From DATJPY01 sp035506135 (GTDB taxonomy: Bacteria > Myxococcota_A > UBA9160 > PR03), in the NCBI GenBank assembly GCA_035506135.1, contig DATJPY010000002.1, positions 1 to 43,125 on the forward strand: a stretch of 43,125 bases of DNA. Direction: 5' to 3'. Positions 7,214-14,763 of this stretch are shown in pieces. The translations under genes and the position numbers were made by a program. Under the pieces are notes generated by a model that worked only from the letters and a program-made list of their open reading frames with translations, ran no database searches and was not told where the DNA came from. Each line of letters starts with the position of its first letter. The first letter of the stretch is position 1.

Positions 7214-9304
7214 TCAGGGACCCGTGGTGTCGGGGAACACGTCGACCCACAGGCGCTGCCCGAAGGGTCCGATGATCCCGCGCGTCTGTGTGCTGGCGTG
7301 CGCCTCGGGCTGGCCGCGCAGGTTCATCCACTGCCACGGGCTGTGGCCGCCGACGGGGATGCGCGCACCGACGTGCGGCGCGAACGCGGTCACCCCGGGC
7401 GGCAGGATCCACACGGCGACCGCCTCGCCGCCGGGAATCGGCTGGAAGACGTTGCCGGGGCCCATGCAGGCCTGCCCGCCGTCGCCGAGCGGGCTGCGGT
7501 GCAGCCCGCCGTCGACGGCGACGTAGCGGCCGGTCAGGATCGGCTCGCTCGCGGGCGGGAGGATCGACACCAGCGCGCCCGCGACGATGTCGCCCGCCGC
7601 CTCGGCGGCCGCCTCGCCGTCGTCCGAGTGGCCGCAGCCGAAGCGATCGACGTCGTTGGTGTCGCCGAGCGTGGTCGGCACGCCGACTGCGTTCGTGCTC
7701 GGGAAGATGTAGCCGATCATGTCGTCGGTGAGCCCCGAGACGAAGCGGTACGGCTGGGTGAGCTTCGCCAGGATCCACGGCGGCGGCGGGTTGCCGTCGG
7801 GCACGGCCTGGTCGTCGGGCCCGCCGAAGCTGCGCGCGTAGGTATACGGGAAGACCTCGCCCGGCGCGTTCACGAACTCGCCGTCGCCGATGCGGTACCA
7901 CACGACGTCGGTCTGGAACTCGTTGCCGAAGTTGGGCGCGGTCGCGCCGTTCGGCCCGCGCGGGATGGCGACGCCGTCCTGGAAGGCGGTCTTGCCGTTG
8001 ATCACGCCGAGGTAGGACGCCACCCCGAACAGCGCGTTGTCGAGCGGGAAGAAGATCGTGCTGCGGCGGGCGTCGACGACGCCCGAGCGCGTCCAGCTCC
8101 CGTGATCGAGCGCGCGCTCGCCCCAGCTCGCGATGCGCTCGCCGCGCGCCTGGGTCGACAGGTTGTAGCCGTAGGGAACGAGCGTGTCGTCGGTTGCGTA
8201 GACGGTCCGGCACCCGCCGTTGCCCTGGGAGCTGTGCTCGTCGACCGGGGTCAAGTCGCGCGCGCTCGGATAGATCTGCGGCATCTCGACCGATCCCACC
8301 GCTCCGGCCAGCGTCATCGCCACGCCGCCGTAGCGCGCCTCGAGCGCCTGCCGCGCGAAGTGGTGCCAGTCCGACGAGAGGTGGAGGCGGTCCTGGTCGT
8401 CGTCCGAGAAGCCGAGCTCCTCGGCGTGGATGCCGTAGTTGAGCAGCGTCAGCAGCGGGCGGCCGCGCAGGTCGACGGCCTGCATCACGCCGATCTGCTC
8501 GTCGGCGACGAAGGGGTAGGACGACCAGCAGGGGACCATGTCGTCGGGGCGCACCTGCCCGAACCGGATCCGCGCCGGCTGCAGGGCCGCGTAGGCCTGC
8601 TCGACGCTCTGCGCGGCGCGCTCGATCAGGAACTGCACGTAGAACGGATCGGAGCCCGAGGTGAACTCGTCGGGGCCGGTGATGCCGATGGTGTCGGGCG
8701 CCGACTCGTCGTGCGTCGAGCTGAAGATCATCTCGTCGATCCCGGTGACGCCGTCGGCGCGCACCTTGTCGCGCACCTGGTCCCAGATTTCCTTGAACAC
8801 GCCCTCGTTGTCGACGCTGGTGATCGAGATCGTGTGGCCGCCGCGCGAAACCACCACCGTGCGCGCCCAGATCGGGTCGAGCACGGCCGTCGGCTTTCGG
8901 TCGCAGCAGTCGCCGCCGCCGAGGTAGATGCCGTCCCAGCGTCCGTCCGGAGGCAACGTGCCGCCCGCCGCGGTCGGCGTGGGACAGTCGAGGAAGGGCT
9001 CGCCCTTGTCGTAGTGCCCGTTGCCGTTCTTGTCGGTGTAGGGCTCCTCGAGCGACAGCAGGTGCGGGCCGGTGAAGGCCTCGGCGCCCGCGCAGGCGGC
9101 GGGGTTGGGCGCCGATCCATTGGCCGGCGGCGTCACCTCGACGGCCGCGGCGCCGACGCGGAAGACGACGGGAAAGGGGAGGAAGCCCAGCAAGCCGCCC
9201 GGCTCGTCCAGCCCGTTGCACCGGGTTCCGAGCGCGACGGGCGTCGCGGCGACGAGCAGGGCGAGCGGCAGCAGGCGCGAGAACGGGCTTCGTGTGGGGC
9301 GCAT
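7214..9304 (-). CDS. Neutral ceramidase-like hydrolase, secreted
   Basis: 696 residues with a signal peptide (LLPLALLVAATPVALG). The body resembles neutral/alkaline non-lysosomal ceramidases (PF04734-like). It starts with FRVGAAAVEVTPP and contains SRGGHTISITSVDNEG, a SSTHDESAPDT segment in the place of the zinc-His region, and LLNYGIHAEELGF. Family members cleave the amide bond of ceramides or similar lipids using Zn2+. An early loop, DKNGNGHYDKGE, looks like a Ca2+-binding EF/dockerin loop. The substrate is unproven; several bacterial relatives are uncharacterised. It begins at ATG 9304, 48 bases after the PEP-CTERM gene on the same strand, so the two and the EF-hand gene may be one unit of surface proteins. 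Confidence 0.72.
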   Translation of the reverse strand: MRPTRSPFSRLLPLALLVAATPVALGTRCNGLDEPGGLLGFLPFPVVFRVGAAAVEVTPPANGSAPNPAACAGAEAFTGPHLLSLEEPYTDKNGNGHYDKGEPFLDCPTPTAAGGTLPPDGRWDGIYLGGGDCCDRKPTAVLDPIWARTVVVSRGGHTISITSVDNEGVFKEIWDQVRDKVRADGVTGIDEMIFSSTHDESAPDTIGITGPDEFTSGSDPFYVQFLIERAAQSVEQAYAALQPARIRFGQVRPDDMVPCWSSYPFVADEQIGVMQAVDLRGRPLLTLLNYGIHAEELGFSDDDQDRLHLSSDWHHFARQALEARYGGVAMTLAGAVGSVEMPQIYPSARDLTPVDEHSSQGNGGCRTVYATDDTLVPYGYNLSTQARGERIASWGERALDHGSWTRSGVVDARRSTIFFPLDNALFGVASYLGVINGKTAFQDGVAIPRGPNGATAPNFGNEFQTDVVWYRIGDGEFVNAPGEVFPYTYARSFGGPDDQAVPDGNPPPPWILAKLTQPYRFVSGLTDDMIGYIFPSTNAVGVPTTLGDTNDVDRFGCGHSDDGEAAAEAAGDIVAGALVSILPPASEPILTGRYVAVDGGLHRSPLGDGGQACMGPGNVFQPIPGGEAVAVWILPPGVTAFAPHVGARIPVGGHSPWQWMNLRGQPEAHASTQTRGIIGPFGQRLWVDVFPDTTGP

Positions 9305-9352
9305 GCCCCTACTCTACGCCCGGCGCGAGCCGCCGAGAAGCACGAACTTGCG

Positions 9353-10138
9353 TCAGCGCCGCCGTTGGAGCGGGGCGCCGCGCCGCCGCGCGAGCCCGGC
9401 GAGCAGGCCCAGGGCCGCGACGGCGCCAGCCGCCGCACCCGGCTCGGGGGCCGGGGTCACGTTGATCTTCACGCCGAACACCGACGCATCGTTGGTGGCG
9501 GGATCGCAGGGCGCGGGGGTGCAGGTGAGCGTGAAGGTGAACGATGCGACGACGGATTGCGCCGGCGCCCCGGACAGGTCGAAGTCGTAGGAGGGCGTGC
9601 TCTGGTCCAGCGTTCCGCTCGACTGCACCCCGAGCCCGTCCGGGTTCATGGTGGCGGTCCAGCTGATCGTCCCACTGCCGAGGACGGTCGGATCGAGGAG
9701 CGAGACCACGACATGGCCGATCTCGGGCTGTCCGTCGGTGGTCGAGACGCCGCCGTTGACCGGACCCGCGATGGCGATTCCCGAAGCCTGACTGCTCGCC
9801 ATCTCGGGCGCGCAGGGGTCGGTGTGGGGCGGGTTGGCTCCGCACGTGTCGATGCCCGAGGAGACCTGGACGGCTGGGCCCAGGGTCTCGGGGGGATCGG
9901 TGAGGAAGTAGATCGAGTTGTGCTCGCCGTTGAAGGGCGGACCGCTCGCTCCGAAGCTGTCGACCTGCAGCGAGCCGTCGCCGAAGGTGCAGCCCGGCGG
10001 GGGAGGGCCGACCTGGCTGAGTCGGCCCGAGACACAGTCCGCGGCGCGGCTCGATTCGGGGACGAAGGCGAGCGCGGCCAGTCCGAGCAACAGCCAGAGC
10101 ACGGACCTCGCCGCTCGGTGGAAGAGGAGACTTCTCAT
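9353..10138 (-). CDS. PEP-CTERM-like secreted protein of unknown function
   Basis: 261 residues. A signal peptide (SVLWLLLGLAALAFV, with cleavage near SRA-AD) leads into a Gly/Ser/Thr/Pro-rich beta-type body with paired Cys (for example CVSG, GCTFG, DTCGANP, LTCTPAPC). The C-terminus is PAPEPGAAAGAVAALGLLAG and then an Arg cluster, the order of a PEP-CTERM sorting signal: PEP motif, hydrophobic helix, basic tail. Such proteins are thought to be processed by an exosortase and displayed on the surface or in matrix; no exosortase is in this window. ATG 10138 has AGGAG eight bases upstream. It is divergent from the second PEP-CTERM gene. Confidence 0.75.
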   Translation of the reverse strand: MRSLLFHRAARSVLWLLLGLAALAFVPESSRAADCVSGRLSQVGPPPPGCTFGDGSLQVDSFGASGPPFNGEHNSIYFLTDPPETLGPAVQVSSGIDTCGANPPHTDPCAPEMASSQASGIAIAGPVNGGVSTTDGQPEIGHVVVSLLDPTVLGSGTISWTATMNPDGLGVQSSGTLDQSTPSYDFDLSGAPAQSVVASFTFTLTCTPAPCDPATNDASVFGVKINVTPAPEPGAAAGAVAALGLLAGLARRRGAPLQRRR

Positions 10139-10340
10139 CGCATGGCTCCTTTCCGGGTTGATCCGGCGGAGGATCCTCTCACGATCCGAACCGCAGCCGT
10201 GTCACCTACTCTGGGGGCGCACCTGCACGTCGCCCCGCCGTGAGAAAACTCTTTCCACGAGGGGAACCAGACTTCCTACAGATAGACGCCTCCGAGCTCA
10301 GAGCCCCAGCGTTTTCGGTGGGTTGGAGGTGGGCCGGAGA

Positions 10341-10356
10341 TGGCACGGGGATTGCT
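10341..10356 (+). promoter_or_regulatory. Sigma-54 (-24/-12) promoter
   Basis: TGGCACGGGGATTGCT matches the RpoN consensus TGGCACG-N4-TTGCW at every defined base, with the GG and GC elements spaced 12 bases apart. The predicted start point near 10367 leaves a leader of about 34 bases before the PEP-CTERM gene at 10401. PEP-CTERM genes in other bacteria are reported to be under RpoN and the PrsK/PrsR pair, so this fits. The 5' side (10200-10340) has AT-richer blocks where an activator could bind, but no clear site is seen. Confidence 0.75.
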
Positions 10357-10400
10357 GAAGCTCCGGGTGCGTGTCGGCGCATCAGCCGGAAGGGGTTGCC

Positions 10401-11150
10401 ATGCGAGCGGTTGCGATGCGGGCCGGGCGTGTGCTCGTCGCGATGTGGATCGGGGGCCTCTTGCTCGCGGCCGCGGGTCCGGCCCGCGCCTTGGGCATCG
10501 CCGGCTACACCCTGTCCCTCTCGTCGGGCTCGGAGAGCTTCCAGCTCGGCGACCTGCCCGTCTCCTGGACGTCCGCGACGAACGGCGGCACGTACCAGCT
10601 CACGCACTCGGTCACCGACCCGCTCAACAACTTCACGGTGAACAGCTGGTCGTCGGGGGTCGACGTCGATCCGTTCGTCACGAACAACATCAACGTGACC
10701 AATATCTCGGCCCTGCCGCAGACCTTCGACATCACCGTGTCGCTTCCGATCCTGCCGCAGACGCCGGCGACGGAGATGCAGGGGTCGGTGGGCCTGACGC
10801 TGACGAACACCACCGGGACGGCGGACGTCACCGACGCCGGGACGGCGGTCTACACGGCCCTGATCGACGGATCGCCGGTGGAGCCGCTGCTCAATCCGTC
10901 GTACGACCTGCACGTCGTCAATCCGTTCGACACCAACACGGCCAGCGCGAATTTCGGCATCCCGACCCCGGTCGCGGGCCCCGCCGCGCTCTCGACGATC
11001 GCGATCCGGCTGCACTTCACGCTCTCGCCCGGCGACTCCGCTGGGTTCACGAGCTCCTTCAACATCACCGAGGTGCCCGAGCCGATGACGGTGTTGATGA
11101 TGGGGCTCGGCCTCGTCGGCCTCGCCGTGGCGGGCAGGAGCCGCACCTAG
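10401..11150 (+). CDS. PEP-CTERM sorting domain protein
   Basis: 249 residues. It has a signal peptide (VLVAMWIGGLLLAAAGPARA) and a beta-rich, Thr/Asn/Ser-rich body of about 190 residues with no family that I recognise. The C-terminus is classic PEP-CTERM: VPEPMTVLMMGLGLVGLAVAG and then RSR. Family knowledge: an exosortase cleaves near PEP and the protein is placed on the surface or in exopolysaccharide matrix. ATG 10401 is chosen because GGAAGGGG lies six bases upstream; an earlier in-frame GTG and a later ATG at 10416 are less well placed. The sigma-54 promoter just upstream makes it likely to be activator-controlled. It ends one base before the convergent lipoprotein gene. Confidence 0.85.
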   Translation: MRAVAMRAGRVLVAMWIGGLLLAAAGPARALGIAGYTLSLSSGSESFQLGDLPVSWTSATNGGTYQLTHSVTDPLNNFTVNSWSSGVDVDPFVTNNINVTNISALPQTFDITVSLPILPQTPATEMQGSVGLTLTNTTGTADVTDAGTAVYTALIDGSPVEPLLNPSYDLHVVNPFDTNTASANFGIPTPVAGPAALSTIAIRLHFTLSPGDSAGFTSSFNITEVPEPMTVLMMGLGLVGLAVAGRSRT

Positions 11151-11151
11151 C

Positions 11152-11511
11152 CTACGGGCAGCGCCAGGCGATCCCCGTGTAGGTGACGTTGTTGGGCGAG
11201 GAGGAGGCGCCGGCCCACGTGTCGCCGCTGGCGCCGTCGCGACTCACGACCTGCACCACGTTGGCGCCCGCGCGATAGGCGTGGTTCAGGAGGTCGCTGC
11301 GGGCCCCGTCGTCGAGGTCCGCCGGCGAGGTGAAGTCGCCAGTCAGCAGGTTGCCCTGGTGGCCCGTCACGTCGGCCACGCGCTCGCAGTTCCTGGGCGT
11401 GGTGCGCACGAGCCGCACGTTCTCCGCGCCCGTCTGGAGCTGCGTCGCCAAGCAGCCGGACGCCGCCAGCGCGGCGCCGAGCGCCGCGAGCCTCCGCATC
11501 GAGAACGACAT
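11152..11511 (-). CDS. DUF4156-like lipoprotein
   Basis: 119 residues. The start MSFSMRRLAALGAALAASGC places Cys20 after Ser-Gly, giving a lipobox-like lipidation site. The mature part has the DUF4156-style order: VRLVRTTPRNCERVADVTG, a stretch rich in polar residues, HAYRAGANVVQVV and a final Cys in IAWRC. The two internal Cys may form a disulfide. The function of the family is unknown; it would sit in the periplasm or outer membrane. It stands alone, tail to tail with the PEP-CTERM gene and about 100 bases from the P450 gene's end. Confidence 0.72.
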   Translation of the reverse strand: MSFSMRRLAALGAALAASGCLATQLQTGAENVRLVRTTPRNCERVADVTGHQGNLLTGDFTSPADLDDGARSDLLNHAYRAGANVVQVVSRDGASGDTWAGASSSPNNVTYTGIAWRCP

Positions 11512-11613
11512 GGAGCTCCCTCCGCCGATCTCGGGCGCGCGCCGCGGGCAGGCCCTCGGGCGCCCCGGTCCGAGGAGGCTGATCGGCGGGCCGGGCGGGG
11601 CGCTGAAGCGCGC

Positions 11614-12825
11614 TCAGCGGGGCGTGAGGCGCACCGGGAGCTTCGTCACGGCCCGGAAGACGGGGCTCGGGTGCAGCGGCAGCTCCTCGGCGCCCACGCG
11701 CTCCAGGCCGCGGGTGCGGGCGAGCAGCTCGCCGATCGCCACCTGCGCCTCGAGGCGCGCCAGGTTGGCGCCCAGGCAGTAGTGCGGGCCGAAGCCGAAG
11801 GCCAGGTGCGGGTTGCGCTCGCGGCCGATGTCGAAGACGTCGGGCCGCTCGAAGACGCGCTCGTCGCGGTTGGCCGAGCCCAGCCAGCAGAGCACGAAGT
11901 CGTCCGGCTCGATCACCACGCCGCCGAGCTCGACCCGGCGCCGCGCGCAGCGCGGATCGAACTGCACCGGGGAGGCGAAGCGCAGGACCTCGTCGATCGC
12001 AGCCGGGAGCTGGCGCGGGTCGTCGCGCAGGCGCTTCTCGGCGTCCGGGTGCGCCAGCAGCTCGAGCGTGGCGTTCCCGATCAGCGTCGTCGTGGTCTCG
12101 TTGCCCGCGACGAGCAGCAGCACCAGCATCGACAGCATCTCCTCGTAGGAGAGCTTCGAGCCCTCGTGCTCCGCCAGCACGAGGCCCGTCAGCAGGTCCT
12201 CGCGGGGCTCTCGCTTGCGCTCCTCGGCGAGCGGGACGAAGTACGCGCGCATCTCGTCGAAGAGACGGCGCTGGCGCGCGACGCGCTCGGGATCCATCCC
12301 TCCGAAGAAGACCAGCCCGAGGCTTGCGATCGCCTCGTCCGACCAGCGCTTGAAGCGCGCGCGATCCGCGGGCGGGATGCCGATGATCTCGGCGATCACC
12401 ACGACCGGCAGCGGGTAGGTGAGCGCCTCGACGAGGTCGACCTCGCCGGCCTCGACGGCGGCCTCCACCAGCTCGGCCGCCACCTCGCGCATCCGCGGCT
12501 CGAGGCGCGAGACGATGCGCGGCGTGAAGGCCTTGCTTACCAGGCTGCGGAGCCGCGTGTGCTGGGGCGGGTCGGTGGCGATCATCGACGGCGGCGGGAG
12601 GTCCGCCTCGTCGCCCAGGAGCCGCGTCACCGGGAACGAGTTCGACCAGGTCTCGGGATCGCGCAGGATGGTCTGGCAGTCGTCGTAGCGGAACACCGAC
12701 GTGACGCGCAGCGGCAGGCCTGCGTGGCGCAGCACCGGCGACTCGCGCCGCCCGCGCTCGTACACCGCGTACGGATCGCGCCGAAACGCCGGGTCGAGCG
12801 GATTCAGCAACAACGGCTCGGGCAT
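11614..12825 (-). CDS. Cytochrome P450 (first of three)
   Basis: 403-residue soluble bacterial P450. It has the I-helix oxygen-activation motif (LVAGNETTTT), the K-helix E-x-x-R (DEVLRF), and the haem loop FGFGPHYCLGANLARLE with the Cys thiolate ligand. It would hydroxylate an organic substrate using electrons from a ferredoxin and reductase, neither of which is encoded here. The substrate is unknown; the family commonly acts on fatty acids, terpenoids or steroids. ATG 12825 is chosen over GTG 12828 because GGAGG lies six bases before the ATG. It is a single gene, separated from the other P450s by the glycan block. Confidence 0.93.
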   Translation of the reverse strand: MPEPLLLNPLDPAFRRDPYAVYERGRRESPVLRHAGLPLRVTSVFRYDDCQTILRDPETWSNSFPVTRLLGDEADLPPPSMIATDPPQHTRLRSLVSKAFTPRIVSRLEPRMREVAAELVEAAVEAGEVDLVEALTYPLPVVVIAEIIGIPPADRARFKRWSDEAIASLGLVFFGGMDPERVARQRRLFDEMRAYFVPLAEERKREPREDLLTGLVLAEHEGSKLSYEEMLSMLVLLLVAGNETTTTLIGNATLELLAHPDAEKRLRDDPRQLPAAIDEVLRFASPVQFDPRCARRRVELGGVVIEPDDFVLCWLGSANRDERVFERPDVFDIGRERNPHLAFGFGPHYCLGANLARLEAQVAIGELLARTRGLERVGAEELPLHPSPVFRAVTKLPVRLTPR

Positions 12826-12914
12826 CACTCGCCTCCGATCGGGCGCGTGCGCACCGTAGCAGAACTCTCCCGTCGCCTCCGAAGCAAGACGACCGCTTGG
12901 ATCATCCCCCGCAA

Positions 12915-13037
12915 GCGGCGCCGAAGGCGCCGCGCGCAGCGAGCCGAAGGCGAGCGAAGTTCATCAGGACGTGCTGCAGCTCAGCAACCCAATCGGCCGC
13001 AGGCCGATTCGCGCAGCGAGGCGAAGCCGAGCGAAGT
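12915..13037. repeat. Two copies of a double-hairpin repeat element
   Basis: The gene-free stretch 12826-13036 holds two related units. Unit 1: an 8-bp GC stem with GAA loop (12915-12933), then a 27-base tail (12934-12960). Unit 2: an 8-bp stem AATCGGCC / GGCCGATT with GCA loop (12991-13009), then a tail at 13011-13037. The tails differ at only two bases, and those two bases pair with each other: the small internal hairpin reads GCC-GAA-GGC in one copy and GGC-GAA-GCC in the other. The leading hairpins differ in sequence but share size. The last base of unit 2 overlaps the stop codon of the aminotransferase gene. It looks like a REP-type or other structured intergenic repeat; the family is not recognised. 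Confidence 0.7.
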
Positions 13038-14131
13038 CAACTTACGGCCCTCAACGCCGTGATCGTGCGCTCCAGATGCTCGCGCGGGAGCTCCGGGTAG
13101 ATCGGGAGCGAGAGCACGCTGCGCGCGGCCTCCTCGGCCCGACGCGGCCGCTCGCGGTAGCGGACGCGCGCCGCGAGGCCCTCGACCTCGTGCAGCGCCT
13201 GCGGATAGTGGATCGCCGTCTCGACGCCGTCGCGGGCGAGGCGCTCGCGCAGCGCGTCGCGCGACGGCGAGCGCACGACGAACTGGTGATAGACGTGGTG
13301 CGCGCCGGCGCGCTCCGCCGGGAGCGCGAGGGACGTCCCGGCGAGCTGCTCGCGGTAGCGCGCCGCGTGCGCCCGGCGCCGCTCGTTCCAGCCGTCCAGA
13401 TGCCCGAGCTTCACGCGCAGCACGGCCGCCTGCACCTCGTCGAGGCGCTCGTTCAGCCCGGGCTCGGCGAAGCGGAAGCCGCCGCGGTTGCCGTAGTTGC
13501 GGAGCGCGCGCAGCCGCTCCGCGAGCGCGTCGTCGCGGGTCGCGACGGCGCCCGCGTCGCCGAGCGCGCCGAGGTTCTTGGTCGGGTAGAAGCTGAAGCA
13601 GCCGAGCCGGCCGACGGTGCCGGCGCGGCGGCCGCCGTCCGCCGCCCCGTGCGCCTGCGCCGCGTCCTCGATGAGCGCGAGTCCGTGCTGCGCCGCCAGG
13701 CTGCCGATCGCGGCGAGGTCGGCGCACTGCCCGTACAGGTGAACGGGGACCACCGCCTTCGCCGCCGGCGTGATCTCGCGCTCGAGCGACGCCGGATCGA
13801 GCGTGAAGGTGGCGAGGTCGACGTCGGCGAGGCGCGGCGTCGCGCCGACGGCCACCACGGCCATCGCCGTCGGCACCGCCGTGAGCGCGGGCACGATCAC
13901 CTCGTCGCCCGGCCCGATGCCCAGCGCGCGGAGGCCGAGCTCGAGCGCCGCCATGCCCGAGGCGACGCCGACCACGTGCGGGATCCCGAGCCAGGCCGCG
14001 AGCTCCTCCTCGAAGCGCTCGCCCTCGCTGCCGAGGATGTAGCGACCGCTCGCCAGCACCCGCTCGAGCGCGCCGTCGAGCTCGTCGCGGATCGAGCGGA
14101 CCTGCGCCGCGAGGTCGTGGAAGGGCTGCAT
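13037..14131 (-). CDS. DegT/DnrJ/EryC1/StrS-family sugar aminotransferase
   Basis: 364-residue PLP enzyme of the type that aminates keto-sugar nucleotides. Visible landmarks: SGMAALELGLRALGIGPGDEV (start of the PLP fold), Asp156 in LIEDAAQAHGA (pairs with the pyridine nitrogen) and Lys185 in FSFYPTKNLGALGD (the PLP Schiff base). It would act in the cytosol on a product of the upstream NAD-dependent epimerase/dehydratase. The ATG at 14131 overlaps the methyltransferase stop (TGATG), so it is translationally coupled, last in the operon. Its stop touches the repeat element. Which sugar is made cannot be told. Confidence 0.92.
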   Translation of the reverse strand: MQPFHDLAAQVRSIRDELDGALERVLASGRYILGSEGERFEEELAAWLGIPHVVGVASGMAALELGLRALGIGPGDEVIVPALTAVPTAMAVVAVGATPRLADVDLATFTLDPASLEREITPAAKAVVPVHLYGQCADLAAIGSLAAQHGLALIEDAAQAHGAADGGRRAGTVGRLGCFSFYPTKNLGALGDAGAVATRDDALAERLRALRNYGNRGGFRFAEPGLNERLDEVQAAVLRVKLGHLDGWNERRRAHAARYREQLAGTSLALPAERAGAHHVYHQFVVRSPSRDALRERLARDGVETAIHYPQALHEVEGLAARVRYRERPRRAEEAARSVLSLPIYPELPREHLERTITALRAVS

Positions 14132-14748
14132 CAGGCGGCGCGCGCCGGGCCGAGCATCAGGTGGTACGGGCAGAGGCCGCTCTGGTAGGTCTCGCTGCGC
14201 TCGATCTCGATGCGCGAGGAGACGAGCTCCCGCCAGCGGGCGGCATCTCGGATGTGGTGGCCGTGGTCGAGGGCGTGCACGAGCCGCGTGCCGAGGCCGG
14301 GCCGCGGCAGCGCGACGTCCTCGATCACGAGCGCGCGTCCGCCGGGGGCGAGCTGCGCGAGCGCGCGATCGAGCAGCGCCAGCGCGTCGCCGTCGTCCAG
14401 GTGGTGCAGGACGCCGTTCACCATCACCAGGTCGAAGCGCTCGCCGCCGCCCTCCCAGCGCGTGAGGTCGGCCTGCAGATAGCGGTAGGCCGGGTTCCGG
14501 CGCTGGGCGAAGGTGACGTTTCCGGCGTTCAGGTCGACGCCGAGATAGCGCGCCGGATCGAAGAGCGACGAGTACTCGCCGGTGCCGCAGCCGGCGTCGA
14601 GCACGCGCGGAGCGCCGAGCGCGTCCCGAACCCTCCGGATGCGCGCCTTGGTCGCGCGGTAGTTCCACTCCGGCAGCTTGCGCAGCCAGTGGAACGAGAT
14701 CGGCTGCTCGGCCAGGCGATCGGCGAGACGGCGCAGCGTGTCGGCCAC
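14131..14748 (-). CDS. Class I SAM-dependent methyltransferase
   Basis: 205 residues. The SAM motif I is VLDAGCGTGEYSSLF, then the acidic residue in YLGVDLNAGNV, then FDLVMVNGVLHHLDD as motif IV and LAPGGRALVIED as motif VI. These fit a cytosolic Rossmann methyltransferase. The neighbours (sugar epimerase upstream, aminotransferase downstream) suggest that the acceptor is a sugar or glycolipid precursor, but this is inference. The start is GTG at 14748, with GGGAGT upstream and the epimerase stop 15 bases away. The first 40 residues carry Arg/Trp-rich helices that may help in substrate binding. Confidence 0.88.
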   Translation of the reverse strand: MADTLRRLADRLAEQPISFHWLRKLPEWNYRATKARIRRVRDALGAPRVLDAGCGTGEYSSLFDPARYLGVDLNAGNVTFAQRRNPAYRYLQADLTRWEGGGERFDLVMVNGVLHHLDDGDALALLDRALAQLAPGGRALVIEDVALPRPGLGTRLVHALDHGHHIRDAARWRELVSSRIEIERSETYQSGLCPYHLMLGPARAA

Positions 14749-14763
14749 AGGACTCCCGGCCGC

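Noticed and set aside
7298..10243. 981-codon forward open frame spanning two reverse-strand genes
   Set aside because: It covers two unrelated genes with signal peptides on the other strand. Its composition is Arg/Ala/Glu-rich and it shows no domain.
12915..13037. CRISPR array
   Set aside because: There are just two units, with hairpins of different sequence and no regular spacer. It is a structured repeat and not a CRISPR.
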